This document shows, piece by piece, positions 47,128 through 58,199 of a stretch of 64,000 bases of DNA. The notes below the pieces were generated by a model. The model saw only the letters and a program-made list of their open reading frames with translations. It was not told where the DNA came from and ran no database searches. Made by a program: the position numbers and the translations under genes. Position 1 is the stretch's first letter, and every line of letters starts with the position of its first letter. The DNA comes from Pseudarthrobacter raffinosi (GTDB lineage: Bacteria > Actinomycetota > Actinomycetes > Actinomycetales > Micrococcaceae): positions 175,240-239,239 of the forward strand of contig NZ_JAMXBH010000004.1 of assembly GCF_023913735.1 (NCBI RefSeq). The letters run 5' to 3'.

Positions 47128-49242
47128 GTGGCACAGGACGTGCTTACAGACCTTAGTAAGGTCCGCAACATCGGCATCATGGCCCACATCGATGCTGGCA
47201 AGACCACCACCACCGAGCGCATTCTGTTCTACACAGGCGTGAACCACAAGATCGGCGAAACGCACGACGGCGCTTCGACCACTGACTGGATGGAACAGGA
47301 GAAGGAACGCGGCATCACCATCACGTCTGCCGCCGTGACCTGCTTCTGGGACAACAACCAGATCAACATCATTGACACTCCCGGCCACGTTGACTTCACC
47401 GTAGAGGTTGAGCGCTCCCTGCGCGTCCTCGACGGCGCCGTTGCCGTGTTCGATGGTAAAGAAGGTGTTGAGCCGCAGTCTGAGACCGTTTGGCGCCAGG
47501 CTGACAAGTACAACGTTCCGCGCATCTGCTTCGTCAACAAGATGGACAAGCTCGGCGCTGACTTCTACTTCACGGTAGACACCATCATCGGCCGCCTTGG
47601 TGCCAAGCCGCTGGTTATGCAGCTGCCGATCGGTGCCGAGAACGACTTCATTGGCGTTGTGGACGTCCTGGAAATGCGTGCGCTGGTCTGGCCCGGTGAC
47701 TCCAAGGGTGACGTCACCATGGGCGCCAAGTACGAGATCCAGGAGATCCCCGCGGATCTGCTGGAGAAGGCCAAGGAATACCGCGCCGCTCTCGTTGAGA
47801 CGGTGGCTGACGCTACCGAAGAGCTCATGGAGAAGTACCTCGAAGGTGAAGAACTCACCATCGAGGAACTCAAAGCCGGCATCCGCAAGATGACGATCAA
47901 TTCCGAGCTCTACCCGGTCTTCTGTGGCTCCGCGTTCAAGAACCGCGGCGTTCAGCCGATGCTTGACGCCGTCGTTGACTACCTGCCGAACCCGCTCGAC
48001 GTCCCGCCGATGATCGGTCACGATCCTCGCGACGAAGAGAAGGAACTGACCCGCGCGCCTTCCTCCGAGGAGCCGTTCTCGGCTCTGGCGTTCAAGATTG
48101 CGACCCACCCCTTCTTCGGCCAGCTCACCTTCATCCGCGTGTACTCCGGTCACGTCGAAGCCGGTGCTCAGGTGGTCAACTCCACTAAGGGCAAGAAGGA
48201 GCGCATCGGCAAGCTGTTCCAGATGCACGCCAACAAGGAAATGCCTGTCGAAGGCGCTACCGCCGGCCACATCTACGCAGCGATCGGGCTGAAGGACACC
48301 ACCACGGGTGACACCCTGTGTGACTCCAGCAACCAGATCGTACTCGAGTCCATGAGCTTCCCGGAGCCCGTGATCTCGGTTGCCATCGAACCGAACACGA
48401 AGGGTGACCAGGAGAAGCTCTCTCTGGCCATCCAGAAGCTCTCCGCTGAGGACCCGACCTTCCAGGTCTCCCTCAACGTGGACACCGGTCAGACCATCAT
48501 CGCCGGCATGGGCGAGCTTCACCTTGATATCCTGGTGGACCGCATGCGCCGCGAATTCAAGGTAGAGGCCAACGTCGGCAAGCCGCAGGTCGCTTACCGC
48601 GAAACTATCAAGAATGTTGTTGCGCGTCACGACTACACGCACAAGAAGCAGACCGGTGGTTCGGGCCAGTTCGCAAAGATCCAGATTGCCATCGCGCCGT
48701 TGGACACGTCCGACGGCGAGCTGTATGAGTTCGAGAACAAGGTCACCGGTGGCCGTATTCCGCGCGAGTACATCCCGTCGGTTGACGCCGGTATCCAGGA
48801 TGCACTGAACGACGGCGTCCTGGCCGGCTACCCGGTTGTTGGCATCAAGGCGACGCTGATTGACGGTGCCTACCACGATGTTGACTCTTCGGAAATGGCG
48901 TTCAAGATTGCCGGCCGTATGGCTTTCAAGGAAGCCGCACGTAAGGCAAACCCCATCCTGCTCGAACCGCTGATGGATGTAGAGGTCCGCACCCCTGAGG
49001 AATACATGGGTGAAGTTATCGGTGACCTCAACTCCCGCCGTGGCCAGATGCAGTCCATGGAAGATGCACAGGGTGTCAAGGTCATCCGTGCGCACGTCCC
49101 GCTGTCCGGCATGTTCGGCTACATCGGTGACCTGCGTTCCAAGACCCAGGGCCGCGCTGTGTATTCCATGACGTTCCACAGCTACGCCGAGGTCCCGAAG
49201 GCATTTGCCGACGAGATCATCCAGAAGAACCGCGGCGAGTAG
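47128..49242 (+). CDS. fusA: elongation factor G
   Basis: 704 residues, GTG start after GGGAG. GTPase motifs are seen: [29 protein letters not shown] and [11 protein letters not shown]. Later domains include [20 protein letters not shown] and [23 protein letters not shown] drives translocation of tRNA and mRNA after peptide-bond formation. The C-terminus ends [11 protein letters not shown]. tuf follows after 263 bp with its own promoter-like box. Confidence 0.98.
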   Translation: MAQDVLTDLSKVRNIGIMAHIDAGKTTTTERILFYTGVNHKIGETHDGASTTDWMEQEKERGITITSAAVTCFWDNNQINIIDTPGHVDFTVEVERSLRVLDGAVAVFDGKEGVEPQSETVWRQADKYNVPRICFVNKMDKLGADFYFTVDTIIGRLGAKPLVMQLPIGAENDFIGVVDVLEMRALVWPGDSKGDVTMGAKYEIQEIPADLLEKAKEYRAALVETVADATEELMEKYLEGEELTIEELKAGIRKMTINSELYPVFCGSAFKNRGVQPMLDAVVDYLPNPLDVPPMIGHDPRDEEKELTRAPSSEEPFSALAFKIATHPFFGQLTFIRVYSGHVEAGAQVVNSTKGKKERIGKLFQMHANKEMPVEGATAGHIYAAIGLKDTTTGDTLCDSSNQIVLESMSFPEPVISVAIEPNTKGDQEKLSLAIQKLSAEDPTFQVSLNVDTGQTIIAGMGELHLDILVDRMRREFKVEANVGKPQVAYRETIKNVVARHDYTHKKQTGGSGQFAKIQIAIAPLDTSDGELYEFENKVTGGRIPREYIPSVDAGIQDALNDGVLAGYPVVGIKATLIDGAYHDVDSSEMAFKIAGRMAFKEAARKANPILLEPLMDVEVRTPEEYMGEVIGDLNSRRGQMQSMEDAQGVKVIRAHVPLSGMFGYIGDLRSKTQGRAVYSMTFHSYAEVPKAFADEIIQKNRGE

Positions 49243-49505
49243 TCTTTCGGACTTTCGCAGCAAAAAACTCGGGTGCGTTTCCGGTTGACGGAAGCACACC
49301 TGGTGCAGGTGGCCGGGTCCCGGTTAGATGCAGTCCGGTCAAGCCGGGCGCCGGCCACCTGCACGAACAGGCTCGAGGGACTAGTATTAGTTCCTGAATC
49401 TGCAATTTCACCAATCCAAAGCCCCCCAAGTAGACTTGCCTGAGTTTCTGCCGCGATAAGCGCGGTTGAAGGGTAAGTCATTTGAAAACGTTCTAGGAGG
49501 AACCT
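49243..49505 (+). promoter_or_regulatory. fusA-tuf spacer with large hairpin and tuf promoter
   Basis: GTGCAGGTGGCCGG (49303-49316) and its exact inverse at 49351-49364 enclose a 34-nt region that can form a further CCCGG/CCGGG stem. It may separate fusA from tuf transcription. Downstream, TTCACC (49407-49412), 18 bp, TAGACT (49431-49436) is a candidate tuf promoter. AGGAGG precedes the tuf GTG. Confidence 0.55.
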
Positions 49506-50696
49506 GTGGCAAAGGCAAAGTTCGAGCGGACTAAGCCGCACGTTAACATCGGCACCATTGGTCACGTTGACCACGGTAAGACGACGTTGACGGCCGCCAT
49601 TTCCAAGGTGCTGTATGACAAGTACCCGACTCTCAACGAGCAGCGCGACTTCGCGTCTATTGACTCTGCTCCCGAAGAGCGTCAGCGCGGCATTACCATC
49701 AACATCTCTCACGTTGAGTACCAGACCGAGAAGCGCCACTACGCACACGTAGACGCTCCGGGTCACGCTGACTACATCAAGAACATGATCACCGGTGCTG
49801 CCCAGATGGACGGTGCAATCCTCGTGGTTGCCGCCACTGACGGCCCGATGGCTCAGACCCGCGAGCACGTTCTGCTTGCCCGCCAGGTTGGCGTTCCCTA
49901 CCTGCTGGTTGCGCTGAACAAGTCGGACATGGTTGACGACGAAGAACTGCTGGACCTCGTTGAAATGGAAGTTCGTGAGCTGCTTTCTGCTCAGGGCTTC
50001 GATGGCGACGACGCTCCCGTTGTTCGCGTCTCCGGCCTGAAGGCTCTCGAAGGCGACCCGGTTTGGGTCAAGTCCATCGAGGACCTCATGGAAGCGGTTG
50101 ACGAGAATGTCCCGGACCCGATCCGCGACAAGGACAAGCCCTTCCTGATGCCGATCGAAGACGTCTTCACCATCACCGGTCGTGGCACCGTTGTGACGGG
50201 TCGCGCCGAGCGCGGTACCCTCGGCATCAACTCTGAGGTTGAGATCGTCGGCATCCGTCCGGTTCAGAAGACCACCGTCACCGGTATCGAGATGTTCCAC
50301 AAGCAGCTCGACGAAGCATGGGCCGGCGAGAACTGTGGCCTCCTGCTCCGCGGTCTGAAGCGTGATGACGTAGAGCGTGGCCAGGTTGTTGTCAAGCCGG
50401 GTTCCATCACCCCGCACACCGACTTCGAGGCCAACGTCTACATCCTCTCCAAGGACGAAGGCGGACGTCACAACCCGTTCTACTCGAACTACCGCCCGCA
50501 GTTCTACTTCCGCACCACGGACGTAACCGGCGTTATCACCCTGCCGGAAGGCACGGAAATGGTTATGCCTGGCGACAACACTGAGATGACCGTTGCGCTC
50601 ATCCAGCCCATCGCCATGGAAGAGGGCCTCGGCTTCGCTATCCGCGAAGGCGGCCGCACCGTTGGTTCAGGACGCGTTACCAAGATCATCAAGTAA
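49506..50696 (+). CDS. tuf: elongation factor Tu
   Basis: 396 residues, GTG start after AGGAGG. GTPase motifs are [30 protein letters not shown] and [10 protein letters not shown]. Domain 2 has [20 protein letters not shown], and the C-terminus is [16 protein letters not shown]-Tu delivers aminoacyl-tRNA to the ribosome. Codon use is strongly biased, as in the neighbouring translation genes. It ends in a perfect 15-bp terminator 53 bp downstream. Confidence 0.98.
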   Translation: MAKAKFERTKPHVNIGTIGHVDHGKTTLTAAISKVLYDKYPTLNEQRDFASIDSAPEERQRGITINISHVEYQTEKRHYAHVDAPGHADYIKNMITGAAQMDGAILVVAATDGPMAQTREHVLLARQVGVPYLLVALNKSDMVDDEELLDLVEMEVRELLSAQGFDGDDAPVVRVSGLKALEGDPVWVKSIEDLMEAVDENVPDPIRDKDKPFLMPIEDVFTITGRGTVVTGRAERGTLGINSEVEIVGIRPVQKTTVTGIEMFHKQLDEAWAGENCGLLLRGLKRDDVERGQVVVKPGSITPHTDFEANVYILSKDEGGRHNPFYSNYRPQFYFRTTDVTGVITLPEGTEMVMPGDNTEMTVALIQPIAMEEGLGFAIREGGRTVGSGRVTKIIK

Positions 50697-50749
50697 TTAC
50701 TTCTTGAGCACGGAGCTGATGGCCGTCTGACAGCCTGACGCGAAGTTTG

Positions 50750-50783
50750 GAACAGCCCCGCTGCTAGTGCAGCGGGGCTGTTC
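50750..50783 (+). terminator. terminator of tuf
   Basis: GAACAGCCCCGCTGC (50750-50764) pairs perfectly with GCAGCGGGGCTGTTC (50769-50783) around TAGT, followed by TTTGC. Confidence 0.92.
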
Positions 50784-50851
50784 TTTGCTACAGTTAATCC
50801 AATCACTGGATTAACTGTGCAGGCAGGCCTGCCCTTTGGAGAGGGATCGCC

Positions 50852-53800
50852 GTGAGGGACGAATCTTATGAAGCGGGCTACCGCGCCGGTCACCTTCAAG
50901 GGTGGCTTGACGCTTTGGCCAAACTTCAGGCATCAGGTCAGCCCAGTCCGGCGGTCACTGAATCGCTCAGTTCCGGCGCTGCGGACCCGCCGCTGGGCGA
51001 GGGCGTGACGGCGGCAGCCAAACAGGGTGCCTACGCCGGCGCCGTCCGGGCCCGCCGACGTCAGCATCTCGGTGGTACCGGCGTCGCCTTTGGCGCCCTT
51101 ATCGTCGCCGTCGCCCACCGCGTCGGTGCCACCGAGGATTCCGCCGCAGTCTCCGGCCGCCTCGTTCCAGACATTTCCGGAGACACCGGCTGAGCGCCAG
51201 GCCCGCCGTGAAAAGCGTGACCGGCAGAACATCAACATCACGCTGTACGTGGCCAGCCTGCTGCTGGTGGCTGCCGCAGCACTCTTCATCGGCACCAGCC
51301 TTCCGCCCATGTTGCGCTTTGCCGGCGTCTGCGCCGTTACGGCGCTGTTCTATGGCGCGGGATTTGTACTGCACGCCCGGGTCCCGCGGCTGAAGCCCGC
51401 CGCGGTGGCGTTCACCGGCACCGGGCTCGCCCTGGTTCCTGTGACCGGCCTGGCCCTGTTCAACTTTGCGCTGCATGACGGCCCGGCTGCCTGGCTGATC
51501 ACCTCGCTGATTGGTACTGCGGCTTATGTTGCGGCGGCGGTCCGGCTGGAGAGCAGGGTTCTGGTGTACCTTTCCCTCACGTTTGTGGCCTCCACGGCGT
51601 TCTCCGGCGTTTCAATCCTGGGTGGGGCGCTCGTCTGGTAATTCGCTGTGCTCATAGCCGTGGCCGCGCTGCTGACGGGCCTTGCCCTCGCCCGGCCGCG
51701 CTGGCTGCCGCCGGTGTATGTCAGGCCGCTGATGGTCTTGCACCCGTTGGTGGTTCCCGCCGTTGCCGTCGCCGCGACCGGCGTACCGTTGCTCTTGGAC
51801 AAAGCAGAGTACGCGCTGGTCATCGGGATGTGCGGTATCTATTTCGCCCTGATGGCCGCTGTGCCGGGGCTGTTCCGGCTGATCAACTTCTACACGGCGC
51901 GGGCCGCCCTGACAGTAGCTGCCGCCGTCGAGATTTGGCACCTGACCGGCCGGGGGACCGACGCCCTGCTCGCCGCCGGCGTGCTGTTCGCCGCCCAGGC
52001 AATGGGGCTGGTGTTGCTGTCGGCAAGGCTGACCCGCTGGTTCCCTCAGCAGCAGGCAGAGTCGTCCGCCGCCGGCAACAGCCCAAGCGCCGCTGGGGAA
52101 CGCTGGCGGATTGATGGCTCGGTGACCTTTGGCCTGCAACTCGCGGCCGCCGCGGCGTTCAGCGTTCAGGAGACCGCTGCCGGCTTCTTCCGCGCTATTT
52201 ACGGCTACGGTTCAGTCGAAGCGGGCATAACGGTGCCGCTGTGGGTGCCGGTGGCCTTATTGCTGGCCGCGGGCATGGTGCTGGCCGCTGGGTGGGCCGG
52301 CCGGGCCGAATGGGCGCCAGTGGCCGCACTGGCCTTGGCCGGCATCGTTTCTCCTTCGCTGGGCGCGTGGCCGCTGGCCGGCATGCTGCTCCTGGCCGCC
52401 GGCTTCTGGGCGATCCGCGGGGCCTTCACGGCAGGTGATTTCCGTGGCCGGCTGGTTCTGGGAGCCCGTTTGGCCATCACGTTTGCGGTCCCCGTAACTG
52501 TCGCGGCCGTGCTGGATGACGGTCCTGGGCGGGCCGAGGCGTCAGTGTTCGCACTGTTGGTGGCACTGGTGTTCCAGCAGCTCCTTACGGCGTTCGTGCA
52601 GCGCTTCGGGGTGCGGACCTTGGCGCCGCAGCCCACCTTGGTGGTCTTCGGTGCCGGGGGTGCACTGGTTCTGGTCGGGATGCCGTTCATTGAGACCTCG
52701 CCGGACTACGGCCTGACAGCCGTCTGCGTGATCATCCAGCTTGCTGCCGCTTTTGTCATCGGAGCCGTGGTGGTTCCACGGCCGGCTACGGAACCGGACT
52801 GGGTTGCAACGGTGTGGGAGGCCTTGCCGCTGGGTATGTCCGTGGTCGCCGCGACGGTCGCGTTCCAAGCCGTTTCACAAGGCGCCGGGAACCTGGCGTT
52901 GTTGTTGGTGGTTGCATATCTGCTCATCACTGCGGTTCGTCTGCCCCTGCGCCAACACCGCTGGGCCTACTGGTGGTTCGCCAGGGCGGCAGCCACCGTA
53001 CTTGCCCTGACAGCTTTTCACCAGCTGCGGCGGGACGGCGGCCCGGTGGTCATCGCGGACGAAGTGGTCCACCCGGCAACGGTCCTGGTGACCGTGCTGG
53101 CACTCCAGCTGTGCTTTCCGCTGGTGGCTGCCGTCCGCCGTCGTGCTCCCCGCGGGATTCTTGCTGACGCAGGCGCAGTGCTCCTTCTCCAGTTAGCCGG
53201 CATTGCCAGCCTCTTGCAGTCAGGTTCCGCAGACTGGCAGGAAACGTACGCTGCAGGACTCGTGGCCCTAGGCGCGGCGGCCTCGGGGTACTTCCTTCGC
53301 AGAGTGGCGGGTGCAGTCTGGTTGGCTCCGTTTGCATTTGTTGTGCTGCTGGTCTTCAGCGATGGCGATCTACTTCGGGTGGAACTGATCCTGGGTATCT
53401 TCGCGGTCTACTCCACGCTGATGGTGGTGGCAGAGCAACGGCGGGCCAGGAAGGGCTGGTACTTTGTGGCGGCCCGCGTGCTGACGGCAGGCCTCGCGGT
53501 GGTCCTCAGCTACGACGTCACCGCCTCGCCCACAGTGGTTTCGGTGACCTTTGCCCTGGTGCTCGCGGCCCAGCATGCCGTCCGCTGGGTGATGCGCTCA
53601 CGGCTGGCTGACATCCCTTTCCAGCAGGCTGCAGTCTGGATCACCCTGGCCGGGCAGGCATTGCTGCCGCTGGTCTACGTGACGAGGCCGGGCGGCGTCG
53701 GGCTGCTGGCGCAGGACGACGACGGCGGCCGCTGGGTGGTGTTGCTGGAACTGCTGTTGCTGCTGGTCTCTGCTGTGGTGGCCAGGAGACTCTTCAGTGC

Positions 53801-55133
53801 CTACGGAGCCCGTTACTTCGCTGTGTATACGGCACTGTTCGGCGTGCTCGCCCTGGGCCCGCTGTTCACGTTCGACGGGACGTTCCTTGTGACCGCGGTG
53901 CTGAGCCACACCGGCACTGCCGTGACGCTGCTGGGTGGTGCGCTGCTTGCAACCGCTGCCGGCATCCTGCGGCACCGGCAGAACGCCGGCCGGCAGAACG
54001 GGCTTACTCAGAACGGGCTCACTCAGAGCGGGCATGAGCAGAATGGTCACCAACAGACCGCTGGCGACGCGGACGTCGAGCACTGGCTCTGGCTGGTTAC
54101 CGCCGGCTCGTTTGCCGGTGTTGGGCTGCTGATCTCGCCGTTGGCGGCCGACTGGGTGACGGGAGCGGCTGTCCTGGTCCTGTCAGCCGTGTGCTTTACC
54201 GCGTCGCATATCGAGGATCTGCCGGTGCTGTATCCGCCGGCAGCCGTGGCCGCGCTCGGCGGGTCCGTCGCCTTGGCGGCGGAGGCGTATCAGGATGTCC
54301 CCGGCGTCTGGGACGGATTCCTGCCATGGCTGACCGGCGCGGGCGTGGCTTCGGCCGCCCTTTATGCCGTGCGGCTCATGCGCAGCGGCCCGTTGCAGGC
54401 CGAGCCGGTGCGTCGTTGGTCGCTTGCCGGTGCGGCGTTCCTCGGCCTCGTGCTGGTGGTCTTCGTCGGAATCCGGCACGATGCAACGTCCTGGACGGCG
54501 GCCGCCGTGCTGGCCGCCGCCATCGGGGTGTCCTACAGGGAGGCACCCGCAAGGGCGCGACGGATCGCCCTCGAAGTGGGTGCGTTGCTCCTCACCGTAG
54601 CCATCCAGCGCGCTGCCATCTTCGAACTGGACGCGCCTGAGGATCGCACGGGCCGGCTATTGACCGATCTTCCCAGTCCCTTCTGGGTTGTCCAGTGGTA
54701 CGTGGTCCTGGCCGCTGTCCTCGGTGGCTTGCGCTACTTCGCCGGCAACCAAGCTGCCGGCCGGTTCCTGGTGGGCGCGGCCTCTGCGTTGCTCTCGCTG
54801 AGCGGCCTGGGCATAGTGTTCGGCGGGAACGCTGGGCAGCAGCTGTGGGTCCTGGTGCTCCTCGCCCTGCTGCTCATGGCAGGCCTTGGACTGGGGGAAC
54901 GGCTCTTCGTCTGGTGGGGCGCGGCAGGGGTGGCCGCCTGCATTCTGTGGGCCATGCGGCAGTACACGTTCCTGCTGTTGGCGTTCATCGCTGTGGGGCT
55001 GATCGTCTTTGCCGTCTGGCGGCTGCACCGTGGAACGGCCGGTCAGGCGCCGGAGGCGGGACCAGAGGTGACCCCGGGTCCTGAGTCCAGCCCGCCGTCC
55101 CACGACCGCAGGGAACCTTCCCGCCGGCACTGA
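50852..55133 (+). pseudogene. very large polytopic membrane protein, broken by frameshift and stop
   Basis: Three pieces belong together. The start (50852, GTG) reads RDESYEAGYRAGHLQGWLDA in frame 2. A frame change between about 51009 and 51190 moves to frame 0, where a Pro/Ser linker leads to ETPAERQARREKRDRQNINI and hydrophobic helices. An in-frame TAA at 51639-51641 (VW-stop-FAV) interrupts the helices, after which the same frame continues to 55133. Together they make about 1,425 codons with some 35-40 hydrophobic segments and one hydrophilic loop with repeated QNGLT units (near 54000). It resembles the giant SCO7613-type membrane proteins of Actinobacteria, from memory. Function is unknown. 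Pseudogene or two sequencing errors. Confidence 0.7.
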
Positions 55134-55163
55134 TACTGTTGCTGACAGCGAGAGGAGTACATC

Positions 55164-55289
55164 ATGGAATGGCTGATTTTTCTGATCATCGTGGTCGCCG
55201 TGGTCGCCGGAGTTTTCTGGGCCAAGAAGCATTTCCGCACCGAGATTGACCGCGCCAAGCGCATCAACCGGGCAAACAAGGACAAGTAG
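55164..55289 (+). CDS. 41-residue single-pass membrane protein
   Basis: A small ORF MEWLIFLIIVVAVVAGVFWA followed by a very basic tail (KKHFRTEIDRAKRINRANKD). It is preceded by GAGAGGAG at a proper 5-9 nt distance, a strong sign of translation. One helix with a positive cytoplasmic tail is predicted. It starts 30 bp after the large membrane protein gene and may be co-transcribed with it. Function is unknown. Confidence 0.72.
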   Translation: MEWLIFLIIVVAVVAGVFWAKKHFRTEIDRAKRINRANKDK

Positions 55290-55331
55290 CAAGGCCACTG
55301 GGCCTCAGCCGGCAGGAGTGTTCGCCGGTGT

Positions 55332-56783
55332 TCAGCCGGGCTGGCCTTCGCCGGCCAGTGATTTCCGCGCCTGACTGAGCGCCCGGTACCAGTAGAACGA
55401 TTCCTTGGGTGTGCGCTCCAGGGTGTCGAAATCCACGTGCACCAGGCCGAAGCGCTGTGAATACCCCGCGGCCCATTCAAAGTTGTCCATCAGGGTCCAG
55501 ACGTAGTACCCGCGGAGGTCCACGTCGTGGGCAATTCCGCCCGGAGCCGTCGCCTCCAGGGCGTGCCGCAAGTGGCCCGCGATGTAATCGATCCGCTGCT
55601 GGTCTTGGACGGGGCCGGTGACATGCTCGGGTTCAGGGAAGCTGGCACCGCTTTCGGTGATGTAGATCGGCGGCAAGGCATCCCCGTAGCGGTCCTTCAG
55701 CTCGCGCAGCAGGAATCCCAGGTGCTCCGGAGCCACCGGCCAGCCGAAGCCTGTGGTGCCGTACTCGTCGAACGGCATCTGGTGGGCAGGTATCCGGACC
55801 ATGGCTTCCGCTGGCACCGTAAGGTCTTCGCCGGTGCCCTGCCCGGCTGCTACCTTCACGGGCTGGTAGTAGTTCACGCCGTAGAAGTCCACGGGCTGAT
55901 GGATGGTGCGCAGATCGGCGTCGGAAATCTTGCCGAACGACGGCAGCCACGGCTTGGCAAACCGCAAGGAGCGGGGGTACCGGCCCAGGAGGACCGGATC
56001 GGCATAGATCCGGTTCAGCATAATGTCGAAGACTTTCGCAGCGGCCCTGTCGGCAATTTTCCGCGTTGCCGGCTGGACGGGGGAATGCAGGTTGGTCACG
56101 CCAATTCCGCCGCGGACCCCTTCCGCCCGCAGTGCCTGGGTGGCCATGCCATGCGCCAGCAGTTGATGGTGGACAGCAGGAAAGGCATCAAAGAGGAGAT
56201 CCCGTCCGGGGGCATGGACGCCCAGCGCATAGCCGTTGAGGACTACCGAGGCTGGTTCGTTGAGGGTTACCCACTTGTCTACGCGATCACCAAAACGCCG
56301 GCCGGCCTCGCCTGCGTACTCAGCGAAGCGTTCGGCGGTGGCCCTGTTCATCCAGCCGCCACGGTGCTCCAAGGGCAGTGGCGTATCCCAGTGGTAGAGG
56401 GTGGCCATGGGGGAGATGCCGGCTTCGAGCAGCTGGTCGATCAGGCGGTCGTAGAAGTCCAGGCCCTGTTTGTTGAATGCACCGCGGCCGTCCGGCTGGA
56501 TCCGCGGCCAGGAGATGGAAAAGCGGTAGGAATCCACGCCGAGGTCCCGCATCAGAGCCACATCTTCGGGCGAGCGGTTGTAGTGGTCGCAGGCCACTGC
56601 TGGGGAGTGTCCATCGATGATGGCGCCGGGTTTCTCCGCGAAGGCGTCCCAACCGGAGGGACCCCGTCCGTCAGCGGAGAGGGAGCCTTCGATCTGGAAG
56701 GCGGCCGCGGCAACACCGAGGGTAAACGAGCTGGGCAGTCGGTCGGCCAGATCCTGGACGGAAACGTCATTTTCGACGGTCAT
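55332..56783 (-). CDS. GH1 beta-glucosidase
   Basis: 483 residues from the ATG at 56783; two earlier in-frame starts exist. The family-1 glycosidase set is complete: FQIEGSLSADGRGPSGWDAF at the N-terminus, acid/base Glu176 in TLNEPAS, nucleophile Glu377 in YITESGAS, and WTLMDNFEWAAGYSQRFGLV for aglycone binding. It hydrolyses beta-glucosides such as cellobiose in the cytoplasm (no signal peptide). A transporter gene is not adjacent. A LacI-type operator candidate lies upstream at 56924. The gene is an accessory insertion between tuf and the S10 operon. Confidence 0.9.
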   Translation of the reverse strand: MTVENDVSVQDLADRLPSSFTLGVAAAAFQIEGSLSADGRGPSGWDAFAEKPGAIIDGHSPAVACDHYNRSPEDVALMRDLGVDSYRFSISWPRIQPDGRGAFNKQGLDFYDRLIDQLLEAGISPMATLYHWDTPLPLEHRGGWMNRATAERFAEYAGEAGRRFGDRVDKWVTLNEPASVVLNGYALGVHAPGRDLLFDAFPAVHHQLLAHGMATQALRAEGVRGGIGVTNLHSPVQPATRKIADRAAAKVFDIMLNRIYADPVLLGRYPRSLRFAKPWLPSFGKISDADLRTIHQPVDFYGVNYYQPVKVAAGQGTGEDLTVPAEAMVRIPAHQMPFDEYGTTGFGWPVAPEHLGFLLRELKDRYGDALPPIYITESGASFPEPEHVTGPVQDQQRIDYIAGHLRHALEATAPGGIAHDVDLRGYYVWTLMDNFEWAAGYSQRFGLVHVDFDTLERTPKESFYWYRALSQARKSLAGEGQPG

Positions 56784-57218
56784 TCCCCCATCATCCATTC
56801 GGATGTTGCCGAAGGCAATGACCACAGGCCGTGCAGGGCCCGAATGCGCACTGGGCCGGAGGGGGGAGGTGTCAGCCTGCAGATTCGCTTCTGGGCATAA
56901 TATCCGGCATACTAGATGAGTTGTTCAAGCGCTTCTTCGTGTCCCGATCCGGATAATGCCGGGTGTCAGGGTCCAAGTGGAAGCCCAAACATAACCCACT
57001 CCCCATGGAACTGCGGATTTGTATGCGTGCTAAGCGCGACACGCCCGACCGCGGGGGTCGGTTACGTCGGCAGGCTGAGGAACCCGGATTCATCCGGATT
57101 CAGCTTGTGCGGCGGGTGGTAGTTCAGACTTCAAATGCTTCGGCAGCCACATGCAACAAGAAAGTGAACAGAGCAGCCCTCACCGGGAGCAGCACTAACT
57201 GAAAGAGAGTCAGGCGAC
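56784..57218. other. 435-bp gap with bgl operator and S10 leader, no gene
   Basis: The left part serves the leftward beta-glucosidase gene (TATTAT box on the minus strand at 56902-56897). The right part is the leader of rpsJ, with a hairpin CCGACC/GGTCGG around 57049-57065 and a direct repeat of CCGGATTCA at 57084 and 57094. I cannot define the S10 promoter. Confidence 0.4.
56924..56937. promoter_or_regulatory. LacI-family-like operator TTCAAGCGCTTCTT
   Basis: The sequence has the central AAGCGCTT palindrome with a CG step, as in operators of LacI/CcpA-type sugar repressors. It lies about 140 bp before the beta-glucosidase start. No LacI-type gene is in the window, so the regulator is unknown. 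Confidence 0.4.
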
Positions 57219-57527
57219 ATGGCGGGACAAAAAATCCGCATCCGGCTGAAGTCATATGACCACGAGGTCATTGACTCTTCAGCACGGAAGATCGTTGAGA
57301 CGGTCACGCGCGCAGGCGCAACGGTAGTTGGCCCCGTGCCGCTGCCGACGGAGAAGAACATTTACTGTGTTATCCGCTCTCCGCACAAGTACAAGGACAG
57401 CCGCGAGCACTTTGAAATGCGCACGCACAAGCGTCTTATCGACATCATCGATCCCACGCCGAAGGCTGTTGATTCGCTTATGCGTCTCGACCTGCCGGCC
57501 GACGTGAACATCGAAATCAAGCTGTAG
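57219..57527 (+). CDS. rpsJ: 30S ribosomal protein S10
   Basis: 102 residues. [40 protein letters not shown] and [20 protein letters not shown] are the S10 signature; S10 also acts as NusE in antitermination. First gene of the S10 operon, whose order here is rpsJ-rplC-rplD-rplW-rplB-rpsS-rplV-rpsC-rplP-rpmC-rpsQ. A GAGAG site precedes the ATG and rplC follows after 17 bp. Confidence 0.98.
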   Translation: MAGQKIRIRLKSYDHEVIDSSARKIVETVTRAGATVVGPVPLPTEKNIYCVIRSPHKYKDSREHFEMRTHKRLIDIIDPTPKAVDSLMRLDLPADVNIEIKL

Positions 57528-57544
57528 GGAGGTGCTGAGAGACT

Positions 57545-58195
57545 ATGACCGCAACCCGTAACGTAAAGGGCCTGCTGGGCACGAAGCTCGGCATGACCCA
57601 GGTCTGGGACGAGAACAACAAGCTCATCCCCGTCACTGTGGTCCAGGCAGATTCGAACGTCATCACGCAGCTGCGCAACGCAGACACTGATGGCTACGTA
57701 GCTGTTCAGATCGGCTACGGCCAGATCGATCCCCGCAAGGTCACCAAGCCGCTGGCTGGTCACTTTGAAAAGGCAGGCGTCACGCCTCGCCGCCACGTCG
57801 TCGAACTGCGCACTGCAGATGCTGACACTTATGAGCTGGGCCAGGAGCTTTCTGTTGAGCTCTTCGAAGCCGGCCAGAAGATCGACGTTATCGGCACCAC
57901 CAAGGGTAAGGGCTTCGCCGGTGTTATGAAGCGTCACGGCTTCCACGGTGCTCCCGCCTCACACGGTGCTCACAAGAACCACCGTAAGCCCGGTTCAATC
58001 GGTGGCGCATCCACCCCGAGCCGCGTCTTCAAGGGCATGAAAATGGCCGGCCGCATGGGCGCCGTTCGTCACACCACGCTGAACCTCACGGTTCACGCAG
58101 TTGACGTCGAGAAGTCGCTGCTCCTGATCAAGGGTGCCGTCCCCGGCGCCCGCGGCCAGGTCGTACTCGTACGCACCGCCGTGAAGGGAGCCTAG
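57545..58195 (+). CDS. rplC: 50S ribosomal protein L3
   Basis: 216 residues. It begins [20 protein letters not shown] and contains [20 protein letters not shown] and [20 protein letters not shown], the long finger that reaches the peptidyl-transferase centre. L3 is one of the first proteins bound in 50S assembly. GGGAGG precedes the ATG, and the next gene starts 4 nt after the stop. Confidence 0.98.
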   Translation: MTATRNVKGLLGTKLGMTQVWDENNKLIPVTVVQADSNVITQLRNADTDGYVAVQIGYGQIDPRKVTKPLAGHFEKAGVTPRRHVVELRTADADTYELGQELSVELFEAGQKIDVIGTTKGKGFAGVMKRHGFHGAPASHGAHKNHRKPGSIGGASTPSRVFKGMKMAGRMGAVRHTTLNLTVHAVDVEKSLLLIKGAVPGARGQVVLVRTAVKGA

Positions 58196-58199
58196 TTCA

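Noticed and set aside
47080..49299. Long antisense open frame (739 codons) opposite fusA
   Set aside because: It is the mirror of a highly biased GC-rich gene; composition (D, V, H, L, G rich) is typical of such shadows, it has no ribosome binding site and no family resemblance.
50852..51193. Programmed ribosomal frameshift joining the N-terminal piece to the giant membrane protein
   Set aside because: No slippery heptamer with a downstream structure is evident, and a separate in-frame stop at 51639 also breaks the gene, so decay or sequence error is simpler.
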